Source of the DNA: Sphingobium sp. EM0848
GTDB lineage: Bacteria > Pseudomonadota > Alphaproteobacteria > Sphingomonadales > Sphingomonadaceae
DNA length: 64,000 nt
Assembly (NCBI RefSeq): GCF_013375555.1
Contig: NZ_JABXWB010000001.1
Coordinates: forward strand, 2,294,001 to 2,358,000
Reading direction: 5' to 3'
The position numbers were made by a program, and so were the translations under genes. The notes beneath the pieces were generated by a model that saw only the letters and a list, made by a program, of their open reading frames with translations, ran no database searches and was not told the origin of the DNA. This document shows, piece after piece, positions 8,373 through 16,845 of this stretch (the stretch's first letter is position 1; each line of letters begins with the position of its first letter).

Positions 8373-8540
8373 ATGGAAACGACAGAAACGCCCCAGCCCG
8401 CTCGCTCCCGCGCGGTTTTCTCGCAGGAGGATTTCGGCCTGATCCGCACCGCCATCGCGCATTATCTGCGCGAGGTTCAGGACAAGCCGGAATCTGTCAA
8501 ATATGCCAATCTCTACCACCGCCTCGGCCGGGTGAGCTGA
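8373..8540 (+). CDS. Small conserved-looking protein of unknown function (55 aa)
   Basis: Not recognised as a named family. The 55-residue product is acidic at the start and has a helical core (FGLIRTAIAHYLREVQDKPE, residues about 21-40) ending KYANLYHRLGRVS, which resembles a small cytoplasmic helical-hairpin protein. The call rests on a good ribosome binding site (AAGGGAAAGACG just before the ATG), a coding-like sequence and a clean terminator directly behind the stop. It is divergent from the XRE regulator. Similar tiny proteins occur in sphingomonads to my knowledge, but I cannot assign a role. Confidence 0.65.
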   Translation: METTETPQPARSRAVFSQEDFGLIRTAIAHYLREVQDKPESVKYANLYHRLGRVS

Positions 8541-8567
8541 GCATTTTTCAAAGCTTCTGGAGAGGAA

Positions 8568-8597
8568 GGGCGCGGGGGAAACCAACCGCGCCCTTTT
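8568..8597 (+). terminator. Rho-independent terminator of the 55-aa gene
   Basis: GGGCGCGG pairs with CCGCGCCC around a 10-base loop and is followed by TTTT, 28 bases after the stop codon. It lies just before the pit stop codon on the opposite strand. Confidence 0.75.
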
Positions 8598-8600
8598 GCG

Positions 8601-9602
8601 TCAGAAAAACCGCGACAGCCCGTAAAAGGCAGCGCCAATGGCTGCGGCGGCGGGCAGGGTGACGATCCAGGCCACGATGATGCTGGACGCCACGTTCCAG
8701 CGTACCGCCGACAGCCGCCGCGACGCGCCCACGCCGACGATCGCGCCCGTGATGGTGTGGGTGGTCGATACCGGCACACCCAGATGATTCGCCATGAACA
8801 GCGTCAGCGCGCCGCCCGTTTCCGCGCAGAAACCCTGGGCCGGGGTCAGCCGCGTGATCTTCGACCCCATGGTATGGACGATCTTCCACCCGCCCAGCAT
8901 CGTGCCGATGCCCATGGCCGCCTGACAGCTCAGCACCACCCAAAAGGGCACATGGAAGCCGCCCGTCAGCATCCCCTGCGAATAGAGCAGTACAGCGATG
9001 ATCCCCATGGTCTTCTGGGCATCATTGCCGCCATGGCCGAGCGAATAGAGGGAGGCGGAGACGAATTGCAGCTTGCGGAACACACGGTCGGCGCCCTGCG
9101 GCGTGAACTTGCGGAAGACCCAGCTGATGACCAGCACCAGCATCAACGCGAGAAACAGTCCGATGGCCGGCGACAGGACGATGGCGGCGCTGGTCGTGAA
9201 CACCCCGCTCCACACGATGGCGCCCAGACCCGCCTTGGCCGTCCCGGCTCCCAGCAGGCCGCCGATCAGCGCATGGCTGCTGGAGGAGGGTATGCCCAAC
9301 CCCCAGGTAATGAGGTTCCAGGCAATCGCCCCCATCAACGCGCCGAAGATCACCTGCGCATCGATGATGTCGGCGTCGACAATGCCTTTCCCCACCGTCT
9401 CGGCCACATGCAGTCCGAAGAAGAGAAAGGCGATGAAGTTGAAGAAGGCTGCCCAGGCGACTGCATATTGGGGCTTCAACACCCGCGTCGACACGATGGT
9501 CGCGATTGAGTTCGCCGCATCGTGCAGGCCGTTCAGAAAGTCGAACAGCAGCGCGATGCCGACCAAGCCGACCAGCAGCGGAAAAGCGATATGGGCTTCC
9601 AT
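8601..9602 (-). CDS. pit: Low-affinity inorganic phosphate transporter (Pit family)
   Basis: Pit proteins import phosphate, as a metal-phosphate complex, by proton symport through the inner membrane. The 333 residues contain about ten hydrophobic segments and both PiT signature motifs: GLHDAANSIAT at residues 25-35 and GHGGNDAQKTMGI near residue 195. The length is that of the short bacterial Pit type. The gene lies 21 bases downstream of the NUDIX-DUF47 gene. DUF47 (PhoU-like) proteins are the usual partner of Pit and are thought to gate it, so these two genes form one phosphate uptake operon. No Pho box was recognised ahead of the operon. Confidence 0.9.
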   Translation of the reverse strand: MEAHIAFPLLVGLVGIALLFDFLNGLHDAANSIATIVSTRVLKPQYAVAWAAFFNFIAFLFFGLHVAETVGKGIVDADIIDAQVIFGALMGAIAWNLITWGLGIPSSSSHALIGGLLGAGTAKAGLGAIVWSGVFTTSAAIVLSPAIGLFLALMLVLVISWVFRKFTPQGADRVFRKLQFVSASLYSLGHGGNDAQKTMGIIAVLLYSQGMLTGGFHVPFWVVLSCQAAMGIGTMLGGWKIVHTMGSKITRLTPAQGFCAETGGALTLFMANHLGVPVSTTHTITGAIVGVGASRRLSAVRWNVASSIIVAWIVTLPAAAAIGAAFYGLSRFF

Positions 9603-9623
9603 GAAATCTGCTCGCGAACCGGA

Positions 9624-10739
9624 TCAGGCGTGGTCGATGACGAGGCCGGAAATCTCATTGGCGACGTCCTCAAAGCGGTCCGTCACCTTTTCCAGATGGC
9701 CGTAAATTTCTTTGCCGACGACGAAATCCATCGGATTGCCCTGTCGCGCCTGGTTGTAGAGCGCCTTCAGGCCCGCTTCATGTAAGATGTCGGCATGCCC
9801 CTCCAGCTTCACCAGCCTTTCGGTCAGGTCATGGAGCCGCGCCGCATTGAGGTTGAGCGAACGCAGCAGCGGCATCGCCTCCGCCGTGATCCGCGCGGCC
9901 TCGACGATCAGCGCGCTCATATCCTGCATCTGGGAAGGAAATTCCTTCACCTCGAACAGCGCGATCGCCTTCGCCGTCTGGTTCATCTGGTCGATGGCAT
10001 CGTCCATCACCCCGATCAGGCCAGTGATGGCGCTACGGTCGAAGGGCGTCACGAAGATGCGACGGACATCCTGAAGCACTTCGCGGATGATGTCGTCCGC
10101 CTCATGTTCGCGGTCCGAAATCTCCTTGATATGGATGTCCATATCCGGCCCGCCCTTGAGCAGCCGGGCGAGCGCATCGGCACCGGTGACCAGGGTCGCC
10201 GCATGATCCTCAAACTGCTCGAAAAAGCGCCCTTGCTTGGGCATCAGCGCATGAAACCAGCGCAGCATTCCAGTCCTTTCGGTTTGCCATTCCTTGATAC
10301 GCAGCAACGTCCGCACGAACAGGCCCGGGTCCCTGGGCGGTTCGCGGAAGGCTGCGATAATGGATTGTAGATCGGGTTCGTCGACCGCCTGCGCCGCTTC
10401 GGCCACGGGAAACCAGCGCAGTTCCCGCTGCCCCTGTTCGGGCCATTGCGGCAGCTGACCCGTCACCGCAAGCGGGAAAACCTCGACCGTCGCCTCGCGC
10501 ACGTCACCCTTGCGGCGTTTCTTGTCATAACGGTAACGGCCGAGCGGCGCCGGGCAGGCAATGCCATGAATGCCCGCTTCCTCATAGGCTTCCAGTTCGG
10601 CGGCGCGATGGCCGGCCATGCCCTTGATTCGATTGCCCTTGGGAATCACCCAGCGCCGTGTCTCCCGCGACGTGATCAGCAATATGCGCATCGATCCGTC
10701 GGGATCGGTCGCATAGGGAAGGGCGGCGATCTGACGCAT
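9624..10739 (-). CDS. NUDIX hydrolase fused to DUF47 (PhoU-like Pit accessory) protein
   Basis: One open frame of 371 residues joins two proteins that are normally separate. Residues 1-135 are a NUDIX domain of the diphosphoinositol-polyphosphate-phosphohydrolase-like type (SRETRRWVIPKGN, then a NUDIX box over residues 35-57). In the box the metal-binding glutamates E50, E53 and E54 and Gly35 are kept, but the usual Glu at position 41 is Met and the Arg at 49 is Leu. Residues 158-371 are a complete DUF47 domain (EISDREHEADDIIREVL; KVTDRFEDVANEISGLVIDHA, to the end). DUF47 acts with the Pit transporter encoded next. Met158 has its own ribosome binding site, so free DUF47 may also be made. Confidence 0.82.
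   Translation of the reverse strand: MRQIAALPYATDPDGSMRILLITSRETRRWVIPKGNRIKGMAGHRAAELEAYEEAGIHGIACPAPLGRYRYDKKRRKGDVREATVEVFPLAVTGQLPQWPEQGQRELRWFPVAEAAQAVDEPDLQSIIAAFREPPRDPGLFVRTLLRIKEWQTERTGMLRWFHALMPKQGRFFEQFEDHAATLVTGADALARLLKGGPDMDIHIKEISDREHEADDIIREVLQDVRRIFVTPFDRSAITGLIGVMDDAIDQMNQTAKAIALFEVKEFPSQMQDMSALIVEAARITAEAMPLLRSLNLNAARLHDLTERLVKLEGHADILHEAGLKALYNQARQGNPMDFVVGKEIYGHLEKVTDRFEDVANEISGLVIDHA
10266..10279 (-). promoter_or_regulatory. Internal ribosome binding site and start for the DUF47 part
   Basis: On the leftward strand AAAGGA lies 5 bases before an in-frame ATG (Met158 of the fusion) that begins MLRWFHALMPKQG, the normal N-terminus of a free DUF47 protein. It would yield a 214-residue protein, the usual length of that family. 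Confidence 0.55.
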
Positions 10740-10845
10740 TCAGCCGCCCTTATACACCTTATGGCCTATATGATCGAATGTGGACCATCCCGGAATCATC
10801 GGCGCCTTGTAACGAAATTGTCACATAGCGCAATCAGCCAGCTTC

Positions 10846-12975
10846 TCAGATTGAAAGGCGCATCGTGACGCGGATGTCACGCCCGGCCAAGGGCGCGTAA
10901 TCCTTGAGGAAACTGGCCGCGCGCCGCGCCTCCACATCGAAGATATTGTTCGCCGAAAGGCTGATCGTGGTGCGGTCATTGCCCTTGAAAGGCTTCACGG
11001 ACAACGACGCATTGACCAGCGTGAAGCCGTCGGTCGGCGTTTCGGTGTCGGAAATGCGGTTCTGGGCGAAGCTATGCTCGACCTCGCCGCGCAGGCTCAT
11101 CCGGTCGCCGCGCAATTCCACGCCGCCCAACAGGCGCAGCGGTGGGATGCGGGGCGCCGGTCCGGTACCGACGATGGTGGCGCGAACATAGTCGGCCACG
11201 CCGTCCAGATTGACCGCATAGCCGCCGATCTGCGCGACCTTCAGCGTGCCCTCGGCCTCGAACCCCAGATAGCGGGCATTGGCCTGGAAATTCTGAAAAC
11301 AGGGGAAGCTGAGCGGTTCACCGCCATTGACCGCCATGCAGACCGAATCATCGACCCGCGCGTCATAGATATAGCCGTCGAACCAGTTGTGATAGGCCGA
11401 CAGCGAGAGACTGTAGCCCGTCCCCTGCCCGCGCAGTGTCCCTTCAATGCCCCAGCTCTTTTCCAGCCCGAAATTGGGATTGCCCAACTCAAAGGCCTGC
11501 GTCCCGGCATGATTGCCGCGGGCGAACAGTTCCTCGGCCGATGGTGCGCGCTCAGTGCGCGACAGGTTCAGCCCGACGCGCCAGCCCGGCATGATTTCCT
11601 GGCTGATCCCCAGCGATCCGGAAAAGGCATCGAAGGTCCGGTGATAGGCGGGGTTCAGCAAGACGGCATCCGCATCGGCGCTGACCCGTGTATTTTCATA
11701 ACGCCCGCCCAGTTCGATCCGGGTCGACCCCAGGTCAAAGGACTGCAGCGTGAAGAAGCCCAGTTGCTCGGTCTGGTTGCGCGGCAGAAACTTTTCCTCA
11801 CCATCGACATGGAAATTGCGGGCAAAGAATTGCGCGCCAATCGCGCCGTCCCATCCGCCGCGCTTCGCCTGCACCAGTTCCAGCCGCGATTCCATGGACT
11901 GGTTGTAGAAGGTCGTGCCGACCGCGCCGCTCGCCTCAATCTCCTGATGCCGATAATCGGCGAAGCCCGCACGCAGGCGGATGGTCTCCAGGAAACCGCC
12001 ATTGACCGGCAGTTCCGCGCGCAGATCGACGCGGTCCTGCTTCATGTGCAGCCGCACCTGTTCCGCTTCGTGATTGGGATCGAGCGAATAGCGCACCGGC
12101 ACGCCATAGAAATTGTCGGTATGCGCCACGGAGAAGCCCAGATTGCCGCCGTCGGTGATCAGCGCCGCGCCTCCCGCCACTTCCCAGGTCCGCGCCGCGC
12201 TGTTGGGCAGCTTGCCGCGCAGATTGGCGAGGTCCGCGATGGCGGGATCGCTGCTGGCTGCAGCCTGCGCGCGCAAAGCGGGCGTCAGGATATAATTGCC
12301 GGTGTCGAGTTCGCCGCTCTTCGAATAGCTGCCGTCGAAATGAACCACGAACTTGTCGCCGATCGGCGCCTCGATCTCGCCCGATGCGGTACGTTCATTG
12401 GCGGCACTGCCATAGGTGGCAATGCCGTCGATATGGACGGGTTCGTCCGGAACGCGGCGCGGGATGCGGCTGTCGATCACATTGACCACGCCGCCGATCG
12501 CCGAGGAACCGTAGAGCAGTGCCGCCGGACCGCGCAGCACCTCGATTCGGTCGGCGGTCAGCGGGTTGATCGCCACCGCATGGTCGACGGACGTGTTGGA
12601 CACGTCGAAGCTGCCGATGCCGTCGGTCAGGATACGCACCCGCTCTCCCTGGAAGCCGCGCAGCACCGGGCGTGAGGCATTGGGACCGAAGGAGGTGGCG
12701 GAAACGCCCGGCTGATGCGCCAGCGTGTCGCCGATGGTGGGGCGCAGGTCGCGCGTCAGTTCCTCGCCCGCCACAACCGAGGCGCCGGACAAAATATCGC
12801 CCTGCCGCCGGGGGATGATGGCGGTAACGATGATGTCCGCACGTTGTTGATCATGATAGGCCTGCGGCGCAGCGTCGGCGGCGACGTCTTGTGCGACCAC
12901 GGGAACAGTGGAGCAGAATGCGGACATGGCGCAACCGGCACGCAGCAGCGTGGAAAGGGACATGCGGTTCGTCAT
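10846..12975 (-). CDS. TonB-dependent outer-membrane receptor, ZnuD-like (zinc uptake)
   Basis: A 709-residue TonB-dependent receptor. After a signal peptide (about residues 1-28) comes a TonB-box-like IIVTAI, the plug domain (about 60-165, with RPVLRGFQGERVRILTDGI and IEVLRGPAALLYGSSAIGGV) and a 22-strand barrel to the C-terminal residues VTMRLSI. The plug end NVIDSRIPRRVP and the overall size resemble ZnuD, the zinc receptor of Neisseria and Acinetobacter. The substrate is inferred, not shown. A Zur/Fur-like palindrome lies 38 bases upstream of the start, which fits metal control. There is no partner transporter gene beside it. Heme or another metal complex remains possible. Confidence 0.75.
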   Translation of the reverse strand: MTNRMSLSTLLRAGCAMSAFCSTVPVVAQDVAADAAPQAYHDQQRADIIVTAIIPRRQGDILSGASVVAGEELTRDLRPTIGDTLAHQPGVSATSFGPNASRPVLRGFQGERVRILTDGIGSFDVSNTSVDHAVAINPLTADRIEVLRGPAALLYGSSAIGGVVNVIDSRIPRRVPDEPVHIDGIATYGSAANERTASGEIEAPIGDKFVVHFDGSYSKSGELDTGNYILTPALRAQAAASSDPAIADLANLRGKLPNSAARTWEVAGGAALITDGGNLGFSVAHTDNFYGVPVRYSLDPNHEAEQVRLHMKQDRVDLRAELPVNGGFLETIRLRAGFADYRHQEIEASGAVGTTFYNQSMESRLELVQAKRGGWDGAIGAQFFARNFHVDGEEKFLPRNQTEQLGFFTLQSFDLGSTRIELGGRYENTRVSADADAVLLNPAYHRTFDAFSGSLGISQEIMPGWRVGLNLSRTERAPSAEELFARGNHAGTQAFELGNPNFGLEKSWGIEGTLRGQGTGYSLSLSAYHNWFDGYIYDARVDDSVCMAVNGGEPLSFPCFQNFQANARYLGFEAEGTLKVAQIGGYAVNLDGVADYVRATIVGTGPAPRIPPLRLLGGVELRGDRMSLRGEVEHSFAQNRISDTETPTDGFTLVNASLSVKPFKGNDRTTISLSANNIFDVEARRAASFLKDYAPLAGRDIRVTMRLSI

Positions 12976-13012
12976 CCTAGAATCGGGAGGAGATGCCGCT
13001 GCCTATCTCAAA

Positions 13013-13027
13013 TGATATAGTATATCA
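13013..13027. promoter_or_regulatory. Zur/Fur-like palindrome upstream of the ZnuD-like receptor
   Basis: TGATATA-G-TATATCA is a perfect 7-bp inverted repeat with a single central base, lying 38-52 bases before the receptor start codon. AT-rich palindromes of this shape are bound by Fur-family repressors, and Zur sites of alphaproteobacteria (GTTATA-type arms) are similar but not identical. It stands out in otherwise GC-rich DNA. Confidence 0.5.
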
Positions 13028-13090
13028 ATACTCGAATGCGACGAATGGAAGTACAGGCCGCAAAATCCCGCCGCTTCATCGCTAAGCAGG

Positions 13091-14011
13091 CTAAAGAAAG
13101 AGAAATTCGGCCAGCGCCGCTGCCGCGGCAGGGCTTTGCGGGTTGACCGCCTGCCGCACTTCCACGGCCGGCAGAGGACGTTCCAGGGCCACGCGCCGGA
13201 TGCCCGCCATCCGCCCCAGATCACGCGCCAGCGAACCGAAGGCGGCAAAGCACCCCGCGCCCTCGCGCAGGATCGTCATGATATCGAACAGATTATCGGT
13301 TTCCAGCACCGGATCGCCCAAGCGGATGCCGCCCTTCGCCAGCGCTTCGTCGATGATCCGCCGTAGGCCGTTGCGCTGCTCCATCGCCAGCGTCGGCATG
13401 ATCGCCAGTTCCTCCGGCGCGACGCTGTCCCGGCGCGCGAGCGGATGGTCGACGCCGACATAGAGATTGATCTGTTCCGACCAGCCATAGCGGGACGGCA
13501 AGCCTTCGATCTCCCCCAGCGCATAGAAATAGGCGATATCGGCCTTGCCCCTGCGCAGCGCCAGCCCGGCTTCATCTGCCAGATGCACCGTCAGGTCGAG
13601 CGTGATGACGATATCCTCATTCGCCGCCTCGAAAGCGGCGAGCGCCTCCTGAAAATGCCCGAACACGGGTGCGGGCGCGGCAAGAATGATGGATTCGCGT
13701 GTCTGGACAGCAGGCGCGGGTGCGGGAGAAGCATGGGGCAGGACAGCCTCCGCCGCATCCACCTGCCAGTTTTCAGGCTGGTCCTGAGACAGCAGGGTCA
13801 TGGCCTGCGCGGTCTTGCGCCCCGCCGCCGTCAGCCGGGCGACCCCCGCCAGATCGTCGAACAGCCGGTAACCCAGACGCAGTTCCAGCGACGCCAGATC
13901 CCGCGCCACATCGTCTGCGGCCATGCCCAGGTCGCGGGCGCAGCGCGACAGGCTGCCCGATGCCACCATCTGCGCGAATATGTCCAATTGGCGCAGGGAA
14001 GGCGTGGCCAT
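13091..14011 (-). CDS. LysR-family transcriptional regulator
   Basis: A 306-residue LysR-type regulator. The winged helix-turn-helix is at the N-terminus (LRQLDIFAQMVASGSLSRCA, about residues 6-25, then LELRLGYRLFDDLAGVARLT), and a type 2 periplasmic-binding-like effector domain fills about residues 95-300. A proline-alanine-rich linker (ASPAPAPAVQ) separates them. LysR proteins usually control a divergent neighbour, but here the neighbour is a tRNA gene, so the target is unknown. The ZnuD-like receptor downstream is on the same strand. I chose the ATG of MATPSLRQ; a TTG six codons earlier is possible. Confidence 0.82.
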   Translation of the reverse strand: MATPSLRQLDIFAQMVASGSLSRCARDLGMAADDVARDLASLELRLGYRLFDDLAGVARLTAAGRKTAQAMTLLSQDQPENWQVDAAEAVLPHASPAPAPAVQTRESIILAAPAPVFGHFQEALAAFEAANEDIVITLDLTVHLADEAGLALRRGKADIAYFYALGEIEGLPSRYGWSEQINLYVGVDHPLARRDSVAPEELAIMPTLAMEQRNGLRRIIDEALAKGGIRLGDPVLETDNLFDIMTILREGAGCFAAFGSLARDLGRMAGIRRVALERPLPAVEVRQAVNPQSPAAAAALAEFLFL

Positions 14012-14122
14012 GCCCCCCTGATAGTGCAATTATCGTGCAGGGTTAAGGCGGATAATGGGTGAAAATCGCTTTGCCATATTGACGAACGCCGTTCAAAGAT
14101 GGCAGGGCGCTCCTCCTGACGG

Positions 14123-14196
14123 GCGGGTATAGCTCAATGGTAGAGCACTAGCCTTCCAAGCTTGTGATGCGGGTTCGATCCCCGCTACCCGCTCCA
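14123..14196 (+). tRNA. tRNA-Gly (anticodon TCC)
   Basis: A 74-base cloverleaf with encoded CCA. The acceptor arms GCGGGTA and TACCCGC pair, the D-loop has AGCTCAATGGTAGAGC, the anticodon loop CTTCCAA gives TCC, and the T-arm has GGGTTCGATCCCC. It reads GGA and GGG codons. It sits between the LysR gene and the DUF4169 gene. Confidence 0.97.
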
Positions 14197-14225
14197 TTTC
14201 CCTCCATGGTCCCCGTCGGCAGCTT

Positions 14226-14420
14226 ATGGGCGATATCATCAATCTTCGGCAGGCGCGCAAAGCCAAGGCTCGGGTGGACAAGTCGCGCCAGGCCGAGATT
14301 AATCGCGTGAAATTCGGCCGAACCAAGGCGGAACGTCAAGCCGAAGCATTGGAAGAAGAACGCAAGGCGCGGCTGATCGATGGCGCGCATCTGGATGGTT
14401 CGGGCAAAGAGACGGAATAA
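14226..14420 (+). CDS. DUF4169 family protein
   Basis: A 64-residue basic, lysine- and arginine-rich helical protein that fits the alphaproteobacterial DUF4169 family (MGDIINLRQARKAKAR at the start, then KFGRTKAERQAEALEEERKA). No function is established. It has no signal peptide or membrane segment and is probably a single helix or coiled coil in the cytoplasm. It starts 30 bases after the tRNA-Gly and may be co-transcribed with it. Confidence 0.75.
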   Translation: MGDIINLRQARKAKARVDKSRQAEINRVKFGRTKAERQAEALEEERKARLIDGAHLDGSGKETE

Positions 14421-14512
14421 TTCGCCCCGTCGCCAGGAATCGATTTCAAGGTCGGCGTGCCATCGCTTGTTCAACCCGCTCCAGCTGAAATAGCGCCGGA
14501 TTTACAACGCAA

Positions 14513-14544
14513 GGGGGCGCCGCTTCACCGCCGGCGCGCCCTTT
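14513..14544 (+). terminator. Possible terminator after the DUF4169 gene
   Basis: GGGGGCGCCG and CGGCGCGCCC pair in nine of ten positions around a nine-base loop, followed by TTTCTT. It lies about 95 bases after the DUF4169 stop and 100 before argG. The rest of this 224-base gap shows no other feature. Confidence 0.4.
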
Positions 14545-14644
14545 CTTGCGCCGACCCGGTTGCACTTGCGCGTCCGGCCTGATACCGGCCCGCCGGTAAT
14601 TTCCTGGTCTTCACGACCAGCTTTTGAAGAAAGTCGCTTGAGCC

Positions 14645-15862
14645 ATGTCCGACAAGATCAACCGCATCGTTCTTGCCTTCTCAGGTGGGCTGGATACCAG
14701 CGTGATCCTGAAATGGCTGCAACAGACCTATCAGTGCGAGGTTGTCACCTTCACCGCCGATCTCGGCCAGGGCGAGGAACTGGAGCCCGCCCGCGCCAAG
14801 GCCCGCCTGATGGGCGTCAAGGAAGAGCATATCTTCATCGACGACCTGCGCGAAGAATTCGTGAAGGATTATGTCTTCCCGATGATGCGCTCCAACGCGC
14901 TCTATGAAGGCCTCTACCTGCTCGGCACCTCGATCGCCCGTCCGTTGATCGCCAAGCGCCAGATCGAGATCGCCAAAATGGTGGGCGCCGATGCGGTCAG
15001 CCATGGCGCGACCGGCAAGGGCAATGATCAGGTCCGCTTCGAACTGGGCTATTATGGCCTCGCCCCGGACATCAAGGTGATCGCGCCCTGGCGCGAATGG
15101 GATCTGGCCAGCCGCACCAAGCTGATCGAGTTCGCCGAAAAGCACCAGATTCCGATCCCCCGCGACAAGCGCGGCGAAAGCCCCTTCTCGACCGACGCGA
15201 ACATGCTGCACACCAGCTCCGAGGGTAAGGTGCTGGAAGATCCGTGGGAAGAAACCCCGGACTATGTCTATTCGCGCACGGTGAATCCGGAGGACGCGCC
15301 CGACGCGCCCGAATATATCACCATCGATTTCGAGCGCGGCGATGGCGTGGCGATCAACGGCGTTGGCATGTCGCCCGCGACCCTGCTCGAAACGCTGAAC
15401 GAATATGGCCGCAAGCACGGCATCGGCCGTCTCGACCTGGTCGAAAACCGCTTCGTCGGCATGAAGTCGCGCGGCATGTATGAAACGCCGGGCGGCACCA
15501 TCTATCACCTCGCCCATCGCGGTATCGAGCAGCTGACGCTCGACCGTGGCGCTGCGCACCTGAAGGATGAGCTGGCACCCAAATATGCCGAACTGATCTA
15601 CAACGGCTTCTGGTTCTCGCCGGAACGCGAAATGCTGCAGGCCGCGATCGACTACAGCCAGGAAAAGGTGACCGGCACCGTCCGCCTGAAGCTCTACAAG
15701 GGCGGCGTCTATGTCGTCGGCCGCAAGTCGCCCAACAGCCTCTACAGCGAGAAGGTCGTGACCTTCGAGGATGATGCAGGCGCCTATGACCAGCGCGACG
15801 CAGCGGGCTTCATCAAGCTCAACGCGCTTCGCTTGCGTTTGCTGGGACGGCGTGATCGTTGA
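14645..15862 (+). CDS. argG: Argininosuccinate synthase
   Basis: ArgG joins citrulline and aspartate with ATP to form argininosuccinate, the next-to-last step of arginine synthesis in the cytoplasm. The 405 residues match the bacterial family. The ATP-binding P-loop is at residues 11-18 (FSGGLDTS), and [13 protein letters not shown] (about 121-133) and [16 protein letters not shown] (about 180-195) are conserved substrate-site segments. It is a stand-alone gene; no other arginine gene lies near. The last ten codons and the stop lie inside a 44-bp tandem repeat, so the C-terminal residues [11 protein letters not shown] come from repeated DNA. The protein core is intact. Confidence 0.96.
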   Translation: MSDKINRIVLAFSGGLDTSVILKWLQQTYQCEVVTFTADLGQGEELEPARAKARLMGVKEEHIFIDDLREEFVKDYVFPMMRSNALYEGLYLLGTSIARPLIAKRQIEIAKMVGADAVSHGATGKGNDQVRFELGYYGLAPDIKVIAPWREWDLASRTKLIEFAEKHQIPIPRDKRGESPFSTDANMLHTSSEGKVLEDPWEETPDYVYSRTVNPEDAPDAPEYITIDFERGDGVAINGVGMSPATLLETLNEYGRKHGIGRLDLVENRFVGMKSRGMYETPGGTIYHLAHRGIEQLTLDRGAAHLKDELAPKYAELIYNGFWFSPEREMLQAAIDYSQEKVTGTVRLKLYKGGVYVVGRKSPNSLYSEKVVTFEDDAGAYDQRDAAGFIKLNALRLRLLGRRDR

Positions 15863-15934
15863 TCGCGCCTTGGGGCTTGCGTTTGCTGGGACGGCGTGAT
15901 CGTTGATCACGCCTTGGGGCTTGCGTTTGCTGGG
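15831..15934 (+). repeat. 44-bp tandem repeat (two copies plus 16 bases) over the argG stop
   Basis: A unit beginning GCTTGCGTTTGCTGGGACGG and ending CCTTGGG occurs at 15831-15874 and 15875-15918, with a third start at 15919-15934. The copies differ by one base (GATCGCGCC versus GATCACGCC). Copy 1 contains the argG stop codon. In copy 2, GGCGTGATC and GATCACGCC form a perfect 9-bp stem with a GTT loop at 15893-15913; in copy 1 the same stem has one mismatch. The hairpins may end argG transcription, but no T-run follows. Confidence 0.85.
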
Positions 15935-15960
15935 CCGCCACGGCCGCTAAGACAAAAGCC

Positions 15961-15999
15961 CGTCACCCGATACAAATTGCGACATTTTAACGGGTGACG
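15961..15999. repeat. 9-bp inverted repeat upstream of the EF-hand gene
   Basis: CGTCACCCG and CGGGTGACG are exact reverse complements 21 bases apart. The enclosed and following DNA holds two similar ACAAATT(T)GCG words. It lies about 90 bases before the EF-hand gene and could be an operator or promoter-region dyad; what binds is unknown. Confidence 0.4.
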
Positions 16000-16086
16000 T
16001 GACAAATTTGCGGGACAAAACTCCCCGATAAGCATCACCAAGGACGGCAGGGCGCCGTTCGTGACAGATGCCTTGAAGGAAGATCG

Positions 16087-16710
16087 ATGATCCGCAAATT
16101 CTTGACCTCGGTGGCGGTTGGCTCGCTGTTCGTCGGCGGGCTTGCCGCCTCCCATTTCGCTTTTGCCCAGGATGGCGGCCCGGAACACGGCCCGCGCGGC
16201 GGCATGCTGATGATGGCCGATGCCAATCATGACGGCGTCGTCACCAAGGCGGAACTGACCGCCGCCCTGGAAGCGCGTTTCGCCAAGCTCGACGCCAATC
16301 ATGACGGCAAGATCGATCAGGCGGACCGCGACAGCATGCGCCAGCAGCGGCTCGAAGAGCGCTTCGCGGCGATGGATACCGACAAGAACGGCCAGATCAG
16401 CAAGGCGGAATTCATGGCCGCCCATCAGGGCCGCGACAGCATGCGGGATCATAGAGGTCCGGGTGGCCGCGGCTGGGGCCATGGCGAGCCGGGCCGCGGC
16501 ATGATGCGCGGCGGGCCGGACGGCGACATGCAGAAGGATGGCGCGATCACCAAGGCCGAATTCATGGTCCGCCCGCTCGCCATGTTCGACAAGGCCGATA
16601 CCAACCATGACGGCAAGGTGACGGCGGACGAGATGAAGGCCGCGCGCGCCGCATTCCGCGACGGCTGGAAGGACCGCAAGGGTCCGCCGCCTCCGCCACC
16701 CGCCAACTGA
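16087..16710 (+). CDS. Exported EF-hand protein with four calcium-binding loops
   Basis: A 207-residue protein with a signal peptide (about residues 1-27, cleaved at AFAQ-DGG) and four EF-hand loops: DANHDGVVTKAE (about 46), DANHDGKIDQAD (about 72), DTDKNGQISKAE (about 98) and DTNHDGKVTADE (about 175). Each has Asp/Asn at positions 1, 3 and 5 and Glu or Asp at 12, so calcium binding is expected in the periplasm. A Gly/Arg/His-rich linker separates the third and fourth loops, and the end is a proline run. It lies 135 bases before a two-component pair, separated by a strong hairpin, which suggests the EF-hand protein belongs to the same stimulus pathway. Confidence 0.85.
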   Translation: MIRKFLTSVAVGSLFVGGLAASHFAFAQDGGPEHGPRGGMLMMADANHDGVVTKAELTAALEARFAKLDANHDGKIDQADRDSMRQQRLEERFAAMDTDKNGQISKAEFMAAHQGRDSMRDHRGPGGRGWGHGEPGRGMMRGGPDGDMQKDGAITKAEFMVRPLAMFDKADTNHDGKVTADEMKAARAAFRDGWKDRKGPPPPPPAN

Positions 16711-16775
16711 ACCGAACCGCAGCCGGCGCGGGGCGATCCCTCCCCTCCCCCCTGCGCCTCGCACCGGCCGCGAGA

Positions 16776-16813
16776 GGAAGGGCGAAGGTTCAGACCTCGA
16801 CCTTCGCCCTTCC
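16776..16813 (+). terminator. 14-bp perfect hairpin between the EF-hand gene and the response regulator gene
   Basis: GGAAGGGCGAAGGT and ACCTTCGCCCTTCC pair without mismatch around a 10-base loop. No T-run follows, so it may act as a Rho-dependent end, an mRNA-stabilising stem, or an attenuator that lowers expression of the downstream two-component genes. Confidence 0.6.
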
Positions 16814-16845
16814 AACCCACCTGATGCCGTGACAAGAAGCCCGTT

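Noticed and set aside
14030..14122. LysR target promoter divergent from the regulator
   Set aside because: Only the tRNA-Gly gene lies there; no T-N11-A site could be assigned with confidence.
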